Shown piece after piece: positions 8,595-17,147 of a stretch of 64,000 bases of DNA. The position numbers and the translations under genes were made by a program. Numbering within the stretch: the first letter of the stretch is position 1; each line of letters starts with the position of its first letter. The stretch is from Bergeyella cardium (GTDB lineage: Bacteria; Bacteroidota; Bacteroidia; Flavobacteriales; Weeksellaceae): positions 638,001-702,000 of the forward strand of contig NZ_QYCZ01000001.1 in the NCBI RefSeq assembly GCF_003614945.1. The letters are read 5' to 3'. Below the pieces are notes generated by a model that saw only the letters and a program-made list of their open reading frames with translations, was not told the origin of the DNA and did not search any database.

Positions 8595-9191
8595 GTGGAT
8601 ACAATTTCTAAAGTACTTTTCTGGGTAGCAAACAGTTTGCTCATTCCCGATGTTATTATCTTGCTCATTCTCTTTGGTAGATCTCTTCTTCTCATCGGTA
8701 GCTTTTACAATCGTTTTATTACAAAGTATAAGAATGATAAACAGCTTGAAGTTGCTATTAGAGCACTTAATTCTGACAATATTTCAGAGCTTAAAACCTT
8801 CCTTCCAAAGAAAGATAATTCCTTATATATAAAGTATCTTAGGGATTTGCTTACTCACTCACCAAGTGAGGCTTATTCAGACTTTATGATTTCCAATTTT
8901 GAAAATGAAGCCGACAAAGATATCTCCACTTCCAAGCTATTGGCAAAGGTGGGACCTGTTTTAGGACTTATCGGTACGCTCATTGCGATGAGTCCAGCGC
9001 TTACAGGGCTTTCCTCAGGAGATATTTCGGGTATGGCGTATAATATGCAGGTTGTTTTTGCAACTACTGTTGTAGGTCTGGTTGTTAGTTTGGTTGGTAT
9101 CGTTACTTTACAGTTTAAACAAAGATGGTATGCCAAAGAGACCAGCAATTTAGACTATATCGCTCAGATTTTAAACCAAAAAACAAAGTAA
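8595..9191 (+). CDS. MotA/TolQ/ExbB-type proton channel protein (HmuU-like)
   Basis: 198-residue membrane protein that starts at GTG. A stop codon (TAA, 8592-8594) sits directly upstream in frame and the next in-frame ATG is about 97 codons in, so GTG is the only sensible start. One hydrophobic region lies at about 8-40 and two more at about 115-135 and 150-172. The segment KVGPVLGLIGTLIAMSPAL is the conserved TolQ/ExbB third-helix region. The stop overlaps the next start by one base (TAATG), which indicates translational coupling to the DUF2149 gene. In Porphyromonas and Bacteroides hmu operons the same pair energises haem uptake together with a TonB receptor and a CobN-like protein; neither is present here. 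Confidence 0.88.
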   Translation: MDTISKVLFWVANSLLIPDVIILLILFGRSLLLIGSFYNRFITKYKNDKQLEVAIRALNSDNISELKTFLPKKDNSLYIKYLRDLLTHSPSEAYSDFMISNFENEADKDISTSKLLAKVGPVLGLIGTLIAMSPALTGLSSGDISGMAYNMQVVFATTVVGLVVSLVGIVTLQFKQRWYAKETSNLDYIAQILNQKTK

Positions 9192-9532
9192 TGAGTAGAA
9201 AAAAGCGCAGAGTACCTGCTTTCAGGCAGGAAGAAGATACTGACCCACTAAGTGTGGTGGTCAATTTATTTGATGTAGCAATGGTCTTTGCCGTAGCGCT
9301 GATGGTCGCAATGGTAATGAATATGAATATGCAGGAGTTTTTCTCTGGTGAAGATTTTACTGTTGTAAAGAACCCAGGAAAAGACAATATGGAGATTATC
9401 AGTAAAGAAGGTAAGAAGATTAATAAATATACTCCAAGTGAGGATAAGACCAATAAATCTAATAACAGAGGTAAAAAGGTGGGTGTAGCCTATGAACTTG
9501 AAAACGGGGAGATTATTTATGTTCCTGAATAA
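9191..9532 (+). CDS. DUF2149 protein (HmuV-like, ExbD-type partner)
   Basis: 113 residues from ATG 9191, which overlaps the stop of the ExbB-like gene by one base; an upstream ATG at 9125 is rejected because it would overlap that gene extensively. A basic N-terminus (MSRKKRRVPAF) is followed by DPLSVVVNLFDVAMVFAVALMVAMV, the hallmark of DUF2149: a single membrane helix with an embedded Asp resembling the ExbD/TolR helix. The rest is a small soluble tail with a Lys/Asn-rich stretch. It is probably the proton-gating partner of the upstream protein. The substrate is unknown because the usual operon neighbours are absent. Confidence 0.88.
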   Translation: MSRKKRRVPAFRQEEDTDPLSVVVNLFDVAMVFAVALMVAMVMNMNMQEFFSGEDFTVVKNPGKDNMEIISKEGKKINKYTPSEDKTNKSNNRGKKVGVAYELENGEIIYVPE

Positions 9533-9585
9533 TCAACAAGCAAAGAAAAAATAGATTTTCATATTTGTGATTTAGGGGTTATATA

Positions 9586-9622
9586 GGCGTTCAGCACCCA
9601 AAGGGTGCTGAACGCCATTTTT
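9586..9622 (+). terminator. Strong terminator after the DUF2149 gene
   Basis: A perfect 14-bp stem (9586-9599 with 9603-9616) with an AAA loop is followed by five T residues. Confidence 0.9.
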
Positions 9623-9670
9623 CCTATACAAAATAGAACTCTAAATACTTATAACCCTTCTCCTTCTTCA

Positions 9671-10429
9671 TTATTTTCCTCTCCCCAAGTAGTAAAGTCC
9701 TTTTAGTGTGTGCAGTCTATCACTAATATTAATCCTGTCGGTAAGAGGTGTATAAATATGAGCTACACCACCTGTTGCAATCACAAAACATCGGTCATTT
9801 ACTTCGCTATTGATTCGTGAAATAAAGCCTTCAACCATACCAAGATAGCCATATATCATCCCACTTTGCATACAAGTTACCGTATCAAGTCCTAAAACCG
9901 ACTGAGGTTGCACCAATTCTATTTCAGGGAGCTGTGCTGTCTGCCTAATCAGGCTATTGAGCGCTGTAATAATCCCAGGTGCTATAATTACTCCAAGCGT
10001 TTCCCCATTTTCATCTATACAGCTGGCAGTAAGTGCTGTACCAAAGTCAAGAATAATCTTCTTTCTATCAGGGTAAAGGCAATGGGCTGCAACAAGATTG
10101 GCATAAATATCCGTTCCCATCTGTTTAGACTTAGGAATTACCTCAGATTTTGTATTTCTATCCACAATTGTCGGTGATTTTTGGTGGATTTTCTGTATTG
10201 CAACTTCTACAACTTTAGTAAGTTGCGGCACTACCGAACCAATAATAATCCGCTCTATATTTTTCACCTCAATTGCATAGGTTTGGTAGAGCATTAGTAT
10301 GCTCATATAGAGTTCATCGGTTGTTTTATACGGTTTTGTATTCAAAACCCACGAAATTTCACACTTTTCATCGTTAAACAACCCAAATCTAATATTCGTA
10401 TTTCCAATATTAATAATAATCGACTGCAT
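9671..10429 (-). CDS. coaX: Type III pantothenate kinase, with altered phosphate-loop residue
   Basis: 252-residue acetate/sugar-kinase-fold enzyme catalysing the first step of CoA synthesis. Family features are the N-terminal IGNTNIRFGLF phosphate loop, MGTDIYANLVAA (the GxD segment), ILDFGTALTASCID, and GVIIAPGI. Two positions differ from the usual pattern: the Asp that normally precedes GNT (D-x-G-N-T) is Asn at residue 7, and the Arg after the GxD Asp is Ile. The substitution is clear in the codon (AAT). Activity is therefore not assured, although overall conservation argues for a working gene. Two hairpin RNA candidates lie upstream on the same strand. Confidence 0.85.
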   Translation of the reverse strand: MQSIIINIGNTNIRFGLFNDEKCEISWVLNTKPYKTTDELYMSILMLYQTYAIEVKNIERIIIGSVVPQLTKVVEVAIQKIHQKSPTIVDRNTKSEVIPKSKQMGTDIYANLVAAHCLYPDRKKIILDFGTALTASCIDENGETLGVIIAPGIITALNSLIRQTAQLPEIELVQPQSVLGLDTVTCMQSGMIYGYLGMVEGFISRINSEVNDRCFVIATGGVAHIYTPLTDRINISDRLHTLKGLYYLGRGK

Positions 10430-10469
10430 ATTTATTTCTTTTACTTATTGAAATCAAGCAAAATCTTTA

Positions 10470-10543
10470 AAACAAAAAGAGAGTAATTAAAGGTGGGTAG
10501 ATTAGCAATCCAACACACAGCACATTAATTACTCTTTTCGCTT
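10470..10543 (-). ncRNA. Candidate small hairpin RNA A (or coaX leader)
   Basis: On the minus strand a perfect -7 element TATATTTG (10552-10545) is followed by a 10-bp stem formed by 10534-10525 and 10490-10481. The loop carries TTGGATTGCTAATC and a C-rich ACCCACC, and a T-run follows the stem (A-run at 10474-10478 on plus). The architecture of promoter, one long stem pairing the ends, and U-run suggests an independent RNA of about 70 nt. Because it lies 50 bases upstream of coaX in the same direction it could instead be an attenuator in the coaX leader. Element B has the same plan with a different stem sequence. Confidence 0.55.
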
Positions 10544-10670
10544 GCAAATATAGATAGAATATCAAAAATATCCTAAAAAGGATTGTTACAAAATATAGAT
10601 ATTAGGGAATATATTTGAATTCAATTATTTATAATTATGAAATGGTCTTTCAATTTATACTTAAGGCTTT

Positions 10671-10748
10671 CAAAAAAGAAGACTAATAAAAGCCCTCGTT
10701 GAAGGATAAGTAATCCAATACAGAATCTTTAATTAGTCTTCTCGATCG
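10671..10748 (-). ncRNA. Candidate small hairpin RNA B, paralogue of A
   Basis: AGAAGACTAAT (from 10677) pairs with ATTAGTCTTCT (to 10742), and read on the minus strand the stem ends in a six-T run. The loop shares TTGGATTxCTxATC with element A, and the sequence just outside the stem (CGATCGAGAAG) resembles the same position in A. Stem sequences differ while pairing is kept, which is what covariation between two copies of a structured RNA looks like. A degenerate -7 (TATATTCTG) lies at 10757-10749. It begins shortly after the stop of the aminotransferase gene, so it may also end that transcript. Confidence 0.5.
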
Positions 10749-10809
10749 CAGAATATAAATAAAATTTTTAAAGAATAAATAAAGTATAATGCGGTATAAA
10801 CAATCAGTT

Positions 10810-12009
10810 TTACCCCCTCTCTTTATATTTTTCAAGTGCATCTTTCAGTATTTCAGCACTTCGTTTCAGGTCTTCTTCTTTCAGCACATAAGCTATTCGC
10901 ACTTGCTTTTTACCGAGCTCTGGATTGCTATAAAAACCGCCCATTGGTGCGAGCATCAGGGTCTCATTGTTGAGAGAATAGTTTTCCAATAGCCATTGAG
11001 CAAATGTCTCGGTATCATCTACGGGGAGTTCTACTGCACAATAAAATGCTCCCTTAGGTTTTGGGCAAAATACCCCTGGAATATCATTCAATAAACCGAC
11101 CAACAGGTCTCTTCGCTTTTGATATTCCTCTCTCACGCTGTTAATGTACTCCGTATCATTGTAATGAGCCGCTGTAGCAGCAATTTGACCGAAAAGCACA
11201 GGGCTAAGTCTCGCCTGAGCAAAAAGCATAGCCGCATTGTATATCTTTTGAGAGCGAGTGATGAAGAAACCGATCCGAGCACCACACATAGAATAGCGTT
11301 TAGATTCAGAATCTACAATAATCACATTCTCAGAAGCCTCTTTAAATTCAAGCATAGAGACTTGCTTCTCTCCATCATAAACATACTCTCTATAAACTTC
11401 ATCAGAAATAATGCAAATATCGTGTTTCACAGCTATATCGGCGAGCTTTTGAAGTTCTTCACGCGTATAGAGATACCCCGTGGGATTACCAGGGTTACAA
11501 ATGAGAATTGCCTTTGTTTTATTGGTAATTTTCTTCTCAAATTCCTCAATAGGAGGGAGGCAAAAGCCTTGCTCAATACGAGAAGGCACAGCAATTACAT
11601 TTACATTAAACGCCTGTGTAAATCCATTATAATTAGCGTAGTAAGGTTCGGGGATAATCACCTCATCACCGTCATCACAAAGGGTAGAAATGGCAAAGCT
11701 CAGTGCTTCTGAGCCTCCATTGGTTACAATAAAGTTATCCGTACTCAAATCTTCAAATCCTAACGAATGATAATAATCTCTAAGTGCGGTTCTATACTCT
11801 ATATTCCCTTCGGAAAGAGCATAATCCATTATTTCAAGATGATTATTTCGTACTGCAGCGAGTGCTGTCTCTGGGGTTTTTATATCGGGCTGTCCGATAT
11901 TGAGATGATAAACCTTAATTCCCTTTTGTTTCGCTTGTAAAGCATAAGGAACCAGTTTGCGAACGGGAGATGCGGGCATTTTTTGTGCCCTAATAGATAG
12001 CTGAGGCAT
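10810..12009 (-). CDS. Pyridoxal-phosphate aminotransferase, class I/II (AspC-like)
   Basis: 399 residues, fold-type I PLP aminotransferase. The visible motifs are YHLNIGQPDIKTP near the start, SEGNIEYRTALRDYY, FIVTNGGSEALSFA, ICNPGNPTGYLYT (the Asn contacting PLP), ISDEVYREYVYDG (Asp and Tyr), and the Schiff-base lysine in SESKRYSMCGARIGFF. This pattern fits aspartate/aromatic aminotransferases; the amino-acid preference cannot be told. A TACATTTG -7 lies at 12023-12030 on the minus strand. The gene stands alone, with RNA candidate B just downstream. Confidence 0.9.
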   Translation of the reverse strand: MPQLSIRAQKMPASPVRKLVPYALQAKQKGIKVYHLNIGQPDIKTPETALAAVRNNHLEIMDYALSEGNIEYRTALRDYYHSLGFEDLSTDNFIVTNGGSEALSFAISTLCDDGDEVIIPEPYYANYNGFTQAFNVNVIAVPSRIEQGFCLPPIEEFEKKITNKTKAILICNPGNPTGYLYTREELQKLADIAVKHDICIISDEVYREYVYDGEKQVSMLEFKEASENVIIVDSESKRYSMCGARIGFFITRSQKIYNAAMLFAQARLSPVLFGQIAATAAHYNDTEYINSVREEYQKRRDLLVGLLNDIPGVFCPKPKGAFYCAVELPVDDTETFAQWLLENYSLNNETLMLAPMGGFYSNPELGKKQVRIAYVLKEEDLKRSAEILKDALEKYKERG

Positions 12010-12022
12010 AGTCTTTTTTTTA

Positions 12023-12058
12023 CAAATGTAATAAATCCTTGATATTTTATTATCTTTG
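12023..12058. promoter_or_regulatory. Divergent -7 elements for the aminotransferase and the peptidase
   Basis: On the minus strand TACATTTG (12030-12023) faces the aminotransferase start at 12009; on the plus strand TATCTTTG (12051-12058) precedes the peptidase start at 12081. Both match TAnnTTTG. No good -33 TTTG was found for either. Confidence 0.55.
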
Positions 12059-12080
12059 GTCGCTTTTTAATTTTAATCCT

Positions 12081-14207
12081 ATGAAAAAAATACTCTTATC
12101 GGTTGCTATTTTCTCATTTTCTGCTATTTATGCTCAGGAAATCTCATTAGATAAAATCTACTCTGGCTATTACAGAGGCAAAGGCATTGCAGGAATTTCT
12201 TCTCTAAACGATGGCGAGCATTATGCTGTAATAGAGAGCAATGGTATTGCCAAATACGCTTATAAAACCACCGAAAAAAGCGGCTATATCGTTAGTGGAA
12301 GCTATCAAAGCTATGAATTTTCTAATGATGAATCCAAAATCCTCCTTCTTACCGAGTCTTTTCCTGTCTATCGGCACTCTTTCCTCGGTGTTTTCAGGGT
12401 AAAAGACCTTAAAACAGGGCAAGTGATAGATATTAATAACGGAAAACCCATCCAAGAGCCCAAATTTTCCCCAGATGCTACTAAAATAGCCTTTGTAGCA
12501 GATAACAATCTGTTTTACCAAGACTTAAATACAAATAAAATCATCAAAATTACCTCTGATGGAAAGAAAAATGAAATCATTAATGGTTTGGCGGACTGGG
12601 TTTATGAAGAAGAATTTGGGCATTCAAGGCAATACGAATGGACTCAAAACTCAAACGCCATCGTTTTCATCAAATCCGATGAATCTCAGGTAAAAGAAGT
12701 CCTCATCCCTATCTATAACAAGAATCTTTACCCCCAAGAGATGAGGTTTAAATATCCAAAAGCAGGCGAAGAAAACTCAAAAGTCTCCGCTCATCTCTAT
12801 AAATTAGATGAAAATACTACAATTCCCCTCAATCTCTCTCAGTTTAAGAACTATTACATTCCCAATGTCTTACAAACTGCCAAACCCAATGAAATTATCC
12901 TTATAACTTCCCACAGAACACAGAATGCCTCCGATATTCTTAAGGTAAATACCCAAACAGCAAAGGTAGATAAGCTCTTTACAGAGGTGGATTCTCAATG
13001 GATTGATACAGATAATGTTACTCTCGATTTTTTAGAGGATAATTCCTTTATATGGGCTTCCGAACGCAGTGGTTTCAGGCATCTTTACTGGTATCATCCC
13101 AATGGTAAGCTCAAAAAACAAATCACCAAAGGCAAATGGGAAGTTACTGACTACTACGGTTATAACCCTTCCACCAAAGAGGTTTATATTCAAACCACTC
13201 AAAACGGAAGTATCAATAAAGTTATTGCTAAAACTAATATAATCAGTGGAAAAACAACCGTAATTTCCAATAAAGAAGGCAATAATTCCGCCAATTTTAG
13301 CAAAAACTACCGCTATTTCATAGAAACTCATTCCACCGCCCTCTATCCTCACGCCTATACCCTTAAAAATAGCGATGGCACCCTCCTAAAAGAGCTTCAA
13401 AACAATAATGAACAGCTCCACAGGCTTAAAGAGGACAACTTCTCCCCAAAATCATTCTTCACCATTCCAAATAAGGTGGGCGACCAGATGAACGCCTACA
13501 TTATCAAGCCAAAAGACTTCGATAATACCAAAAAATACCCCGTGTTTATGTACCAGTACTCAGGTCCAGGCTCTCAATCCGTTGCTAACGCTTGGGATAA
13601 TGGCAATACTCTCTGGTTCAATCACCTTGCACAAAAAGGATATCTCATCGTCTGTGTAGATGGTCGTGGTACGGGCTACAAAGGCGCCGCTTACAAAAAA
13701 GCAACTTATAAAAATCTCGGTAAATACGAAATCGAAGACCAAATCACTGCTGCTCAATGGCTTTCTAACCTCCCTTTCGTCGATAAAACCCGCATTGGCA
13801 TCTTCGGATGGAGCTTTGGAGGCTATATGGCTTCTCTTGCGATGACCAAAGGCGCCGATACCTTCAAAATGGGCATCGCTGTAGCCCCAGTAACCAATTG
13901 GCGGTACTATGACACCGTTTATACTGAGCGTTTTATGCTTACTCCACAAGAAAATCCACACGGCTACGATGATAATTCCCCCACTCACTACGCTCATCTC
14001 CTCAAAGGCAAGTTTTTAATGATTCACGGCACTGCGGATGACAATGTTCACTTCCAAAATGCAATGGAATTCTCCGAAGCTCTTATTCAACACAACAAAA
14101 AATTTGAGTTTATGGCATATCCAGACAAAAATCACGGCATCTATGGAGGCAATACCCGCCAACATCTCTACCAATTAATGACCGATTTTGTTCTCAACAA
14201 CCTCTAA
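12081..14207 (+). CDS. Dipeptidyl peptidase IV family serine peptidase (S9B), exported
   Basis: 708 residues from the ATG at 12081, chosen over an in-frame ATG at 12039 because it gives a clean signal peptide (MKKILLSVAIFSFSAIYAQ). The N-terminal two thirds is the DPP-IV beta-propeller, including WVYEEEF, the Glu pair that grips the substrate amino terminus in this family. The C-terminal alpha/beta hydrolase carries GWSFGGYM with Ser at about 578, Asp in HGTADDNVH at about 654, and His in KNHGI at about 686. It should remove N-terminal dipeptides (often X-Pro) from peptides in the periplasm. Confidence 0.93.
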   Translation: MKKILLSVAIFSFSAIYAQEISLDKIYSGYYRGKGIAGISSLNDGEHYAVIESNGIAKYAYKTTEKSGYIVSGSYQSYEFSNDESKILLLTESFPVYRHSFLGVFRVKDLKTGQVIDINNGKPIQEPKFSPDATKIAFVADNNLFYQDLNTNKIIKITSDGKKNEIINGLADWVYEEEFGHSRQYEWTQNSNAIVFIKSDESQVKEVLIPIYNKNLYPQEMRFKYPKAGEENSKVSAHLYKLDENTTIPLNLSQFKNYYIPNVLQTAKPNEIILITSHRTQNASDILKVNTQTAKVDKLFTEVDSQWIDTDNVTLDFLEDNSFIWASERSGFRHLYWYHPNGKLKKQITKGKWEVTDYYGYNPSTKEVYIQTTQNGSINKVIAKTNIISGKTTVISNKEGNNSANFSKNYRYFIETHSTALYPHAYTLKNSDGTLLKELQNNNEQLHRLKEDNFSPKSFFTIPNKVGDQMNAYIIKPKDFDNTKKYPVFMYQYSGPGSQSVANAWDNGNTLWFNHLAQKGYLIVCVDGRGTGYKGAAYKKATYKNLGKYEIEDQITAAQWLSNLPFVDKTRIGIFGWSFGGYMASLAMTKGADTFKMGIAVAPVTNWRYYDTVYTERFMLTPQENPHGYDDNSPTHYAHLLKGKFLMIHGTADDNVHFQNAMEFSEALIQHNKKFEFMAYPDKNHGIYGGNTRQHLYQLMTDFVLNNL

Positions 14208-14234
14208 TCCCCTTATCTCATATAAAATCAGCTG

Positions 14235-14263
14235 AATCTTCTCTTTTTGAGAGGAGATTTTTT
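14235..14263. terminator. Bidirectional terminator between convergent peptidase genes
   Basis: AATCTTCTCT (14235-14244) pairs with AGAGGAGATT (14250-14259), with one wobble and a 5-base loop, followed by a T-run. Confidence 0.75.
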
Positions 14264-14274
14264 CGCTTATATGT

Positions 14275-16317
14275 CTATAACAAATCCGAAGTAGAACCTC
14301 CACCACTTCCAAAAGCCCTCATTAGCAGGCTTTCTACCTTCGGTTCGCTCCCTCTAAAGGCTTTATAGAGCTCCATCGGCGGCACTGTTCCTCCTGATGA
14401 GAGCAGTTTTTTATATTTTTCTGCGGTTTCTGGGTCAAAAATCCCCTTTTCCTTAAAGTATTGGAATGCATCTGCATCCAAAACCTCAGCCCATTTATAC
14501 GAATAATACCCCGCCGAGTATCCTCCCTGAAATATATGTGAAAAACTCGTAGAAATTGCCGTTAATGGCTCTGATGGATACAAATTTGTTCTTGCAGTAT
14601 GCTCTTTTTCAAAGGTTTTAATGTCTTTCACTTCTCCTGCTTTCGTATGATATGCCATATCCAGCAATCCAAAGCCCAATTGCCTCAGTGTCTGGTATCC
14701 TTCCATAAAATTCTTTGATTCATTCAGCTTTTTTATCTTCTCATTGCTCAGAATCTCTTGGGTTTTATAGTGTTTAGCAAAACTTCTCAAAAAATCTGGC
14801 TCATAGCAGTAGTTTTCGAGAAACTGCGACGGAAGTTCCACAAAATCCCACTTCACAGAAGTCCCCGACAGGTTAGGATAGCGCGTATCCGCCAATATTC
14901 CGTGCAATGCATGCCCAAATTCGTGGAAAAGCGTCGTTACTTCCTGAAAACTCAGCAGCGAAGGCACCTCATTCGTCGGTTTAGAGAAGTTACAAACCAC
15001 AGAAATATGCGGCCGTGAGTTCTTATCGCCCTCCTTCCACTGGTTTTTGAAGCTCGTCATCCAAGCACCGGCTCTCTTCCCTTTACGAGGATGATAATCA
15101 ACATATAAAATCGCCTTCTCCTTCCCATTTTCCTCTACTAAATAGGTCTTTACCTCTTGGTGATACTTCTGAATGCCCTCCACTTCCCTAAAATTCAGCC
15201 CAAACAGCCGCTGAGCAAGGCTAAATACCGCTTTTTCAACCTCCTCAAGAGGGAAATAAGGCTTCAGCTCCTCATCATTCAGGTCATACTTCGCTTTTCT
15301 CAGCTTTTCAGTATAATAAGCGTGGTCATACGCCTGTAAATCATCTATTCCATCTGCTTTTGCAAGCTCTTTTAGCTCAGAAATCTCTGCCTCAGCATAA
15401 GGAGTTGCCGCCACAAGGAGCTGATTAAGAAACTCAAAGACTTTTTCAGGCGTCTCCGCCATCCTTTCCTCCAAAACATAGTCCGCAAAGCTCCGATAGC
15501 CCAAGATTTCGGCTTTCTCTTGCCTCAGTCTCACCAATTCCCGTATTAAATCCTGGTTATCAAACGCTCCACCATCAAAACACTTGCTCCCATTAGCCAA
15601 AAACAGCTCTTTTCTCAGCTCCCTGCTATCAGCATAAGTCATCGCGGGTATAAAACTCGGGTACTGCAGTGTAATCACATATCCACTCAAGCCTTTTTCC
15701 TTCGCATCTTCCTCATATTGAGCCTTAATTACCTCAGGAATACCCCTCAATTCATCATTATTAATAATATGTTTGTAATAATCATTCGTCGCTCCCAATA
15801 CATTTTGACCAAACTGCAATTGTTTCACAGACAATTGGATATTAATCTCCTCCAATCGCTTCTTTTCCTCCTCGCTCAGCAGCGCACCATTCCTCACGAA
15901 GCCTCTATAAGTCTCCCTCAGCAGCATTTTTTCTTCGGTGTTCAAGTTTAAGCCCTCACTTTCGTTATAAACTTTTTTAATCCTCTCAAAAAGCCTCTGA
16001 TTTTGATGGATTTTAGATGAAAATTCCGTCAAAATAGGGGAGACTTCCTGTGCAATCTCCTGCAATTTCTCGTTTGTCTCCGCAGAATTCAGATTAAAAA
16101 AGATACTCGTTACCCTCTCAAGCTGCCTCCCCGCGTATGCAAGCGCCTCCACCGTGTTTTCAAAGCTAGCCTCCTCATTATTCTCCGCTATTCCCGTTAT
16201 TTCAGCCTCCGCTCGCTCAATTAATTCCTTAAAAGCTGGCAAAAAATCCTCCTCCCTTATCTCATCAAAGGGAGCCGTTTCATATTTCGTTCTAAATGTT
16301 TCTAATAGTGGATTCAT
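14275..16317 (-). CDS. M3 family metallopeptidase (Dcp/oligopeptidase A type)
   Basis: 680 residues without a signal peptide, so probably cytoplasmic. The zinc-binding motif is in FHEFGHALHG (HExxH) near residue 465, followed by SGTSVKWDFVELPSQFLENY, with the Glu of VELPSQ as the third zinc ligand. The sequence DYHPRKGKRAGAWM is typical of the family. Length and context fit peptidyl-dipeptidase Dcp or oligopeptidase A, which finish breakdown of cytosolic peptides. It begins four bases past the stop of nothing else on its strand; the lipoprotein gene 16322-17101 lies immediately upstream with a 4-base gap, so the two may be cotranscribed. Confidence 0.93.
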   Translation of the reverse strand: MNPLLETFRTKYETAPFDEIREEDFLPAFKELIERAEAEITGIAENNEEASFENTVEALAYAGRQLERVTSIFFNLNSAETNEKLQEIAQEVSPILTEFSSKIHQNQRLFERIKKVYNESEGLNLNTEEKMLLRETYRGFVRNGALLSEEEKKRLEEINIQLSVKQLQFGQNVLGATNDYYKHIINNDELRGIPEVIKAQYEEDAKEKGLSGYVITLQYPSFIPAMTYADSRELRKELFLANGSKCFDGGAFDNQDLIRELVRLRQEKAEILGYRSFADYVLEERMAETPEKVFEFLNQLLVAATPYAEAEISELKELAKADGIDDLQAYDHAYYTEKLRKAKYDLNDEELKPYFPLEEVEKAVFSLAQRLFGLNFREVEGIQKYHQEVKTYLVEENGKEKAILYVDYHPRKGKRAGAWMTSFKNQWKEGDKNSRPHISVVCNFSKPTNEVPSLLSFQEVTTLFHEFGHALHGILADTRYPNLSGTSVKWDFVELPSQFLENYCYEPDFLRSFAKHYKTQEILSNEKIKKLNESKNFMEGYQTLRQLGFGLLDMAYHTKAGEVKDIKTFEKEHTARTNLYPSEPLTAISTSFSHIFQGGYSAGYYSYKWAEVLDADAFQYFKEKGIFDPETAEKYKKLLSSGGTVPPMELYKAFRGSEPKVESLLMRAFGSGGGSTSDLL

Positions 16318-16321
16318 ATAA

Positions 16322-17101
16322 TTAATAATATTCTATGATTCTTTCTGTGATTGTACTTGCCTTTTCTATATCGTTTTCTATTTCGTATTCTATTCTTTGT
16401 GTCCAGTTGTCTTTTTGGTCATAATAGGTGTATCTGTAAGTGAATTTGCGTTCTAAACTTCCATCTTCATTAAACCAGTTTGTCTCTATTAGATTTCCTT
16501 TTTCATCGTATTTGTAAGTGAATTTGCGTTCTAAACTTCCATCTTCATTAAACCAGTTTGTCTCTATTTGATTTCCTTTTTCATCGTATTTGTAAGTGAA
16601 TTTGTCTTCTAAACTTCCATCTTTATTAAAATTGTTTTCCTCAACTTGATTTCCTTTTTCATCGTATTTGTAAGTGTATTTTTTGTCTAGACTTCCATCA
16701 GGATTAAACCAGTTTTCCTCAATTTGATTTCCTTTTTCATCGTATTTGTAAGTGTATTTCCAACATAAACTTCCATCTTTATTAAAATAGTTTCCCTCTA
16801 TTTTGTTTCCTTTTTCATCGTATTTGTAAGTGTATTTCCAATATAAACCATAAAAAAACCTGTTTTTCTCTATTATATTTCCTTTTTCATTAAATAATAA
16901 TTCTTCAATATCACTATCAGATATATCTCCTTTCACCTTCACCGCTTCTCCAAATTTTTCTACGGCTTTATATCGAGTCTCTCTAATTGATTTTACCTTT
17001 CCTTTTAGGTTCATTTCGGTTAAATCATTCTTTTTGTTTTTACAGGAAGCTAAACAAAACATAGCTAAAATAATTGTTAATATTTTTTTCATAATATTCA
17101 A
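16322..17101 (-). CDS. Repeat lipoprotein with 24-residue YDEKGN repeats, copy 1
   Basis: 259 residues. The N-terminus MNIMKKILTIILAMFCLASC ends in a lipobox (LASC), so a lipoprotein is expected; the fourth residue is also Met and could be the start. After a KGKVKSIRET segment come about six tandem units of the type KYDEKGNxIExNxFNxDGSL, one every 24 residues, mirrored in DNA as 72-bp repeats that are identical over long stretches near 16437-16580. The pattern recalls YwqK/MORN-like or RHS-like repeat proteins, but I cannot assign a function. The next gene upstream is a paralogue. Confidence 0.82.
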   Translation of the reverse strand: MNIMKKILTIILAMFCLASCKNKKNDLTEMNLKGKVKSIRETRYKAVEKFGEAVKVKGDISDSDIEELLFNEKGNIIEKNRFFYGLYWKYTYKYDEKGNKIEGNYFNKDGSLCWKYTYKYDEKGNQIEENWFNPDGSLDKKYTYKYDEKGNQVEENNFNKDGSLEDKFTYKYDEKGNQIETNWFNEDGSLERKFTYKYDEKGNLIETNWFNEDGSLERKFTYRYTYYDQKDNWTQRIEYEIENDIEKASTITERIIEYY

Positions 17102-17147
17102 TTTAAATTATAATAATCACAAAAATAAGGTCTTAATTAATGGTTTA

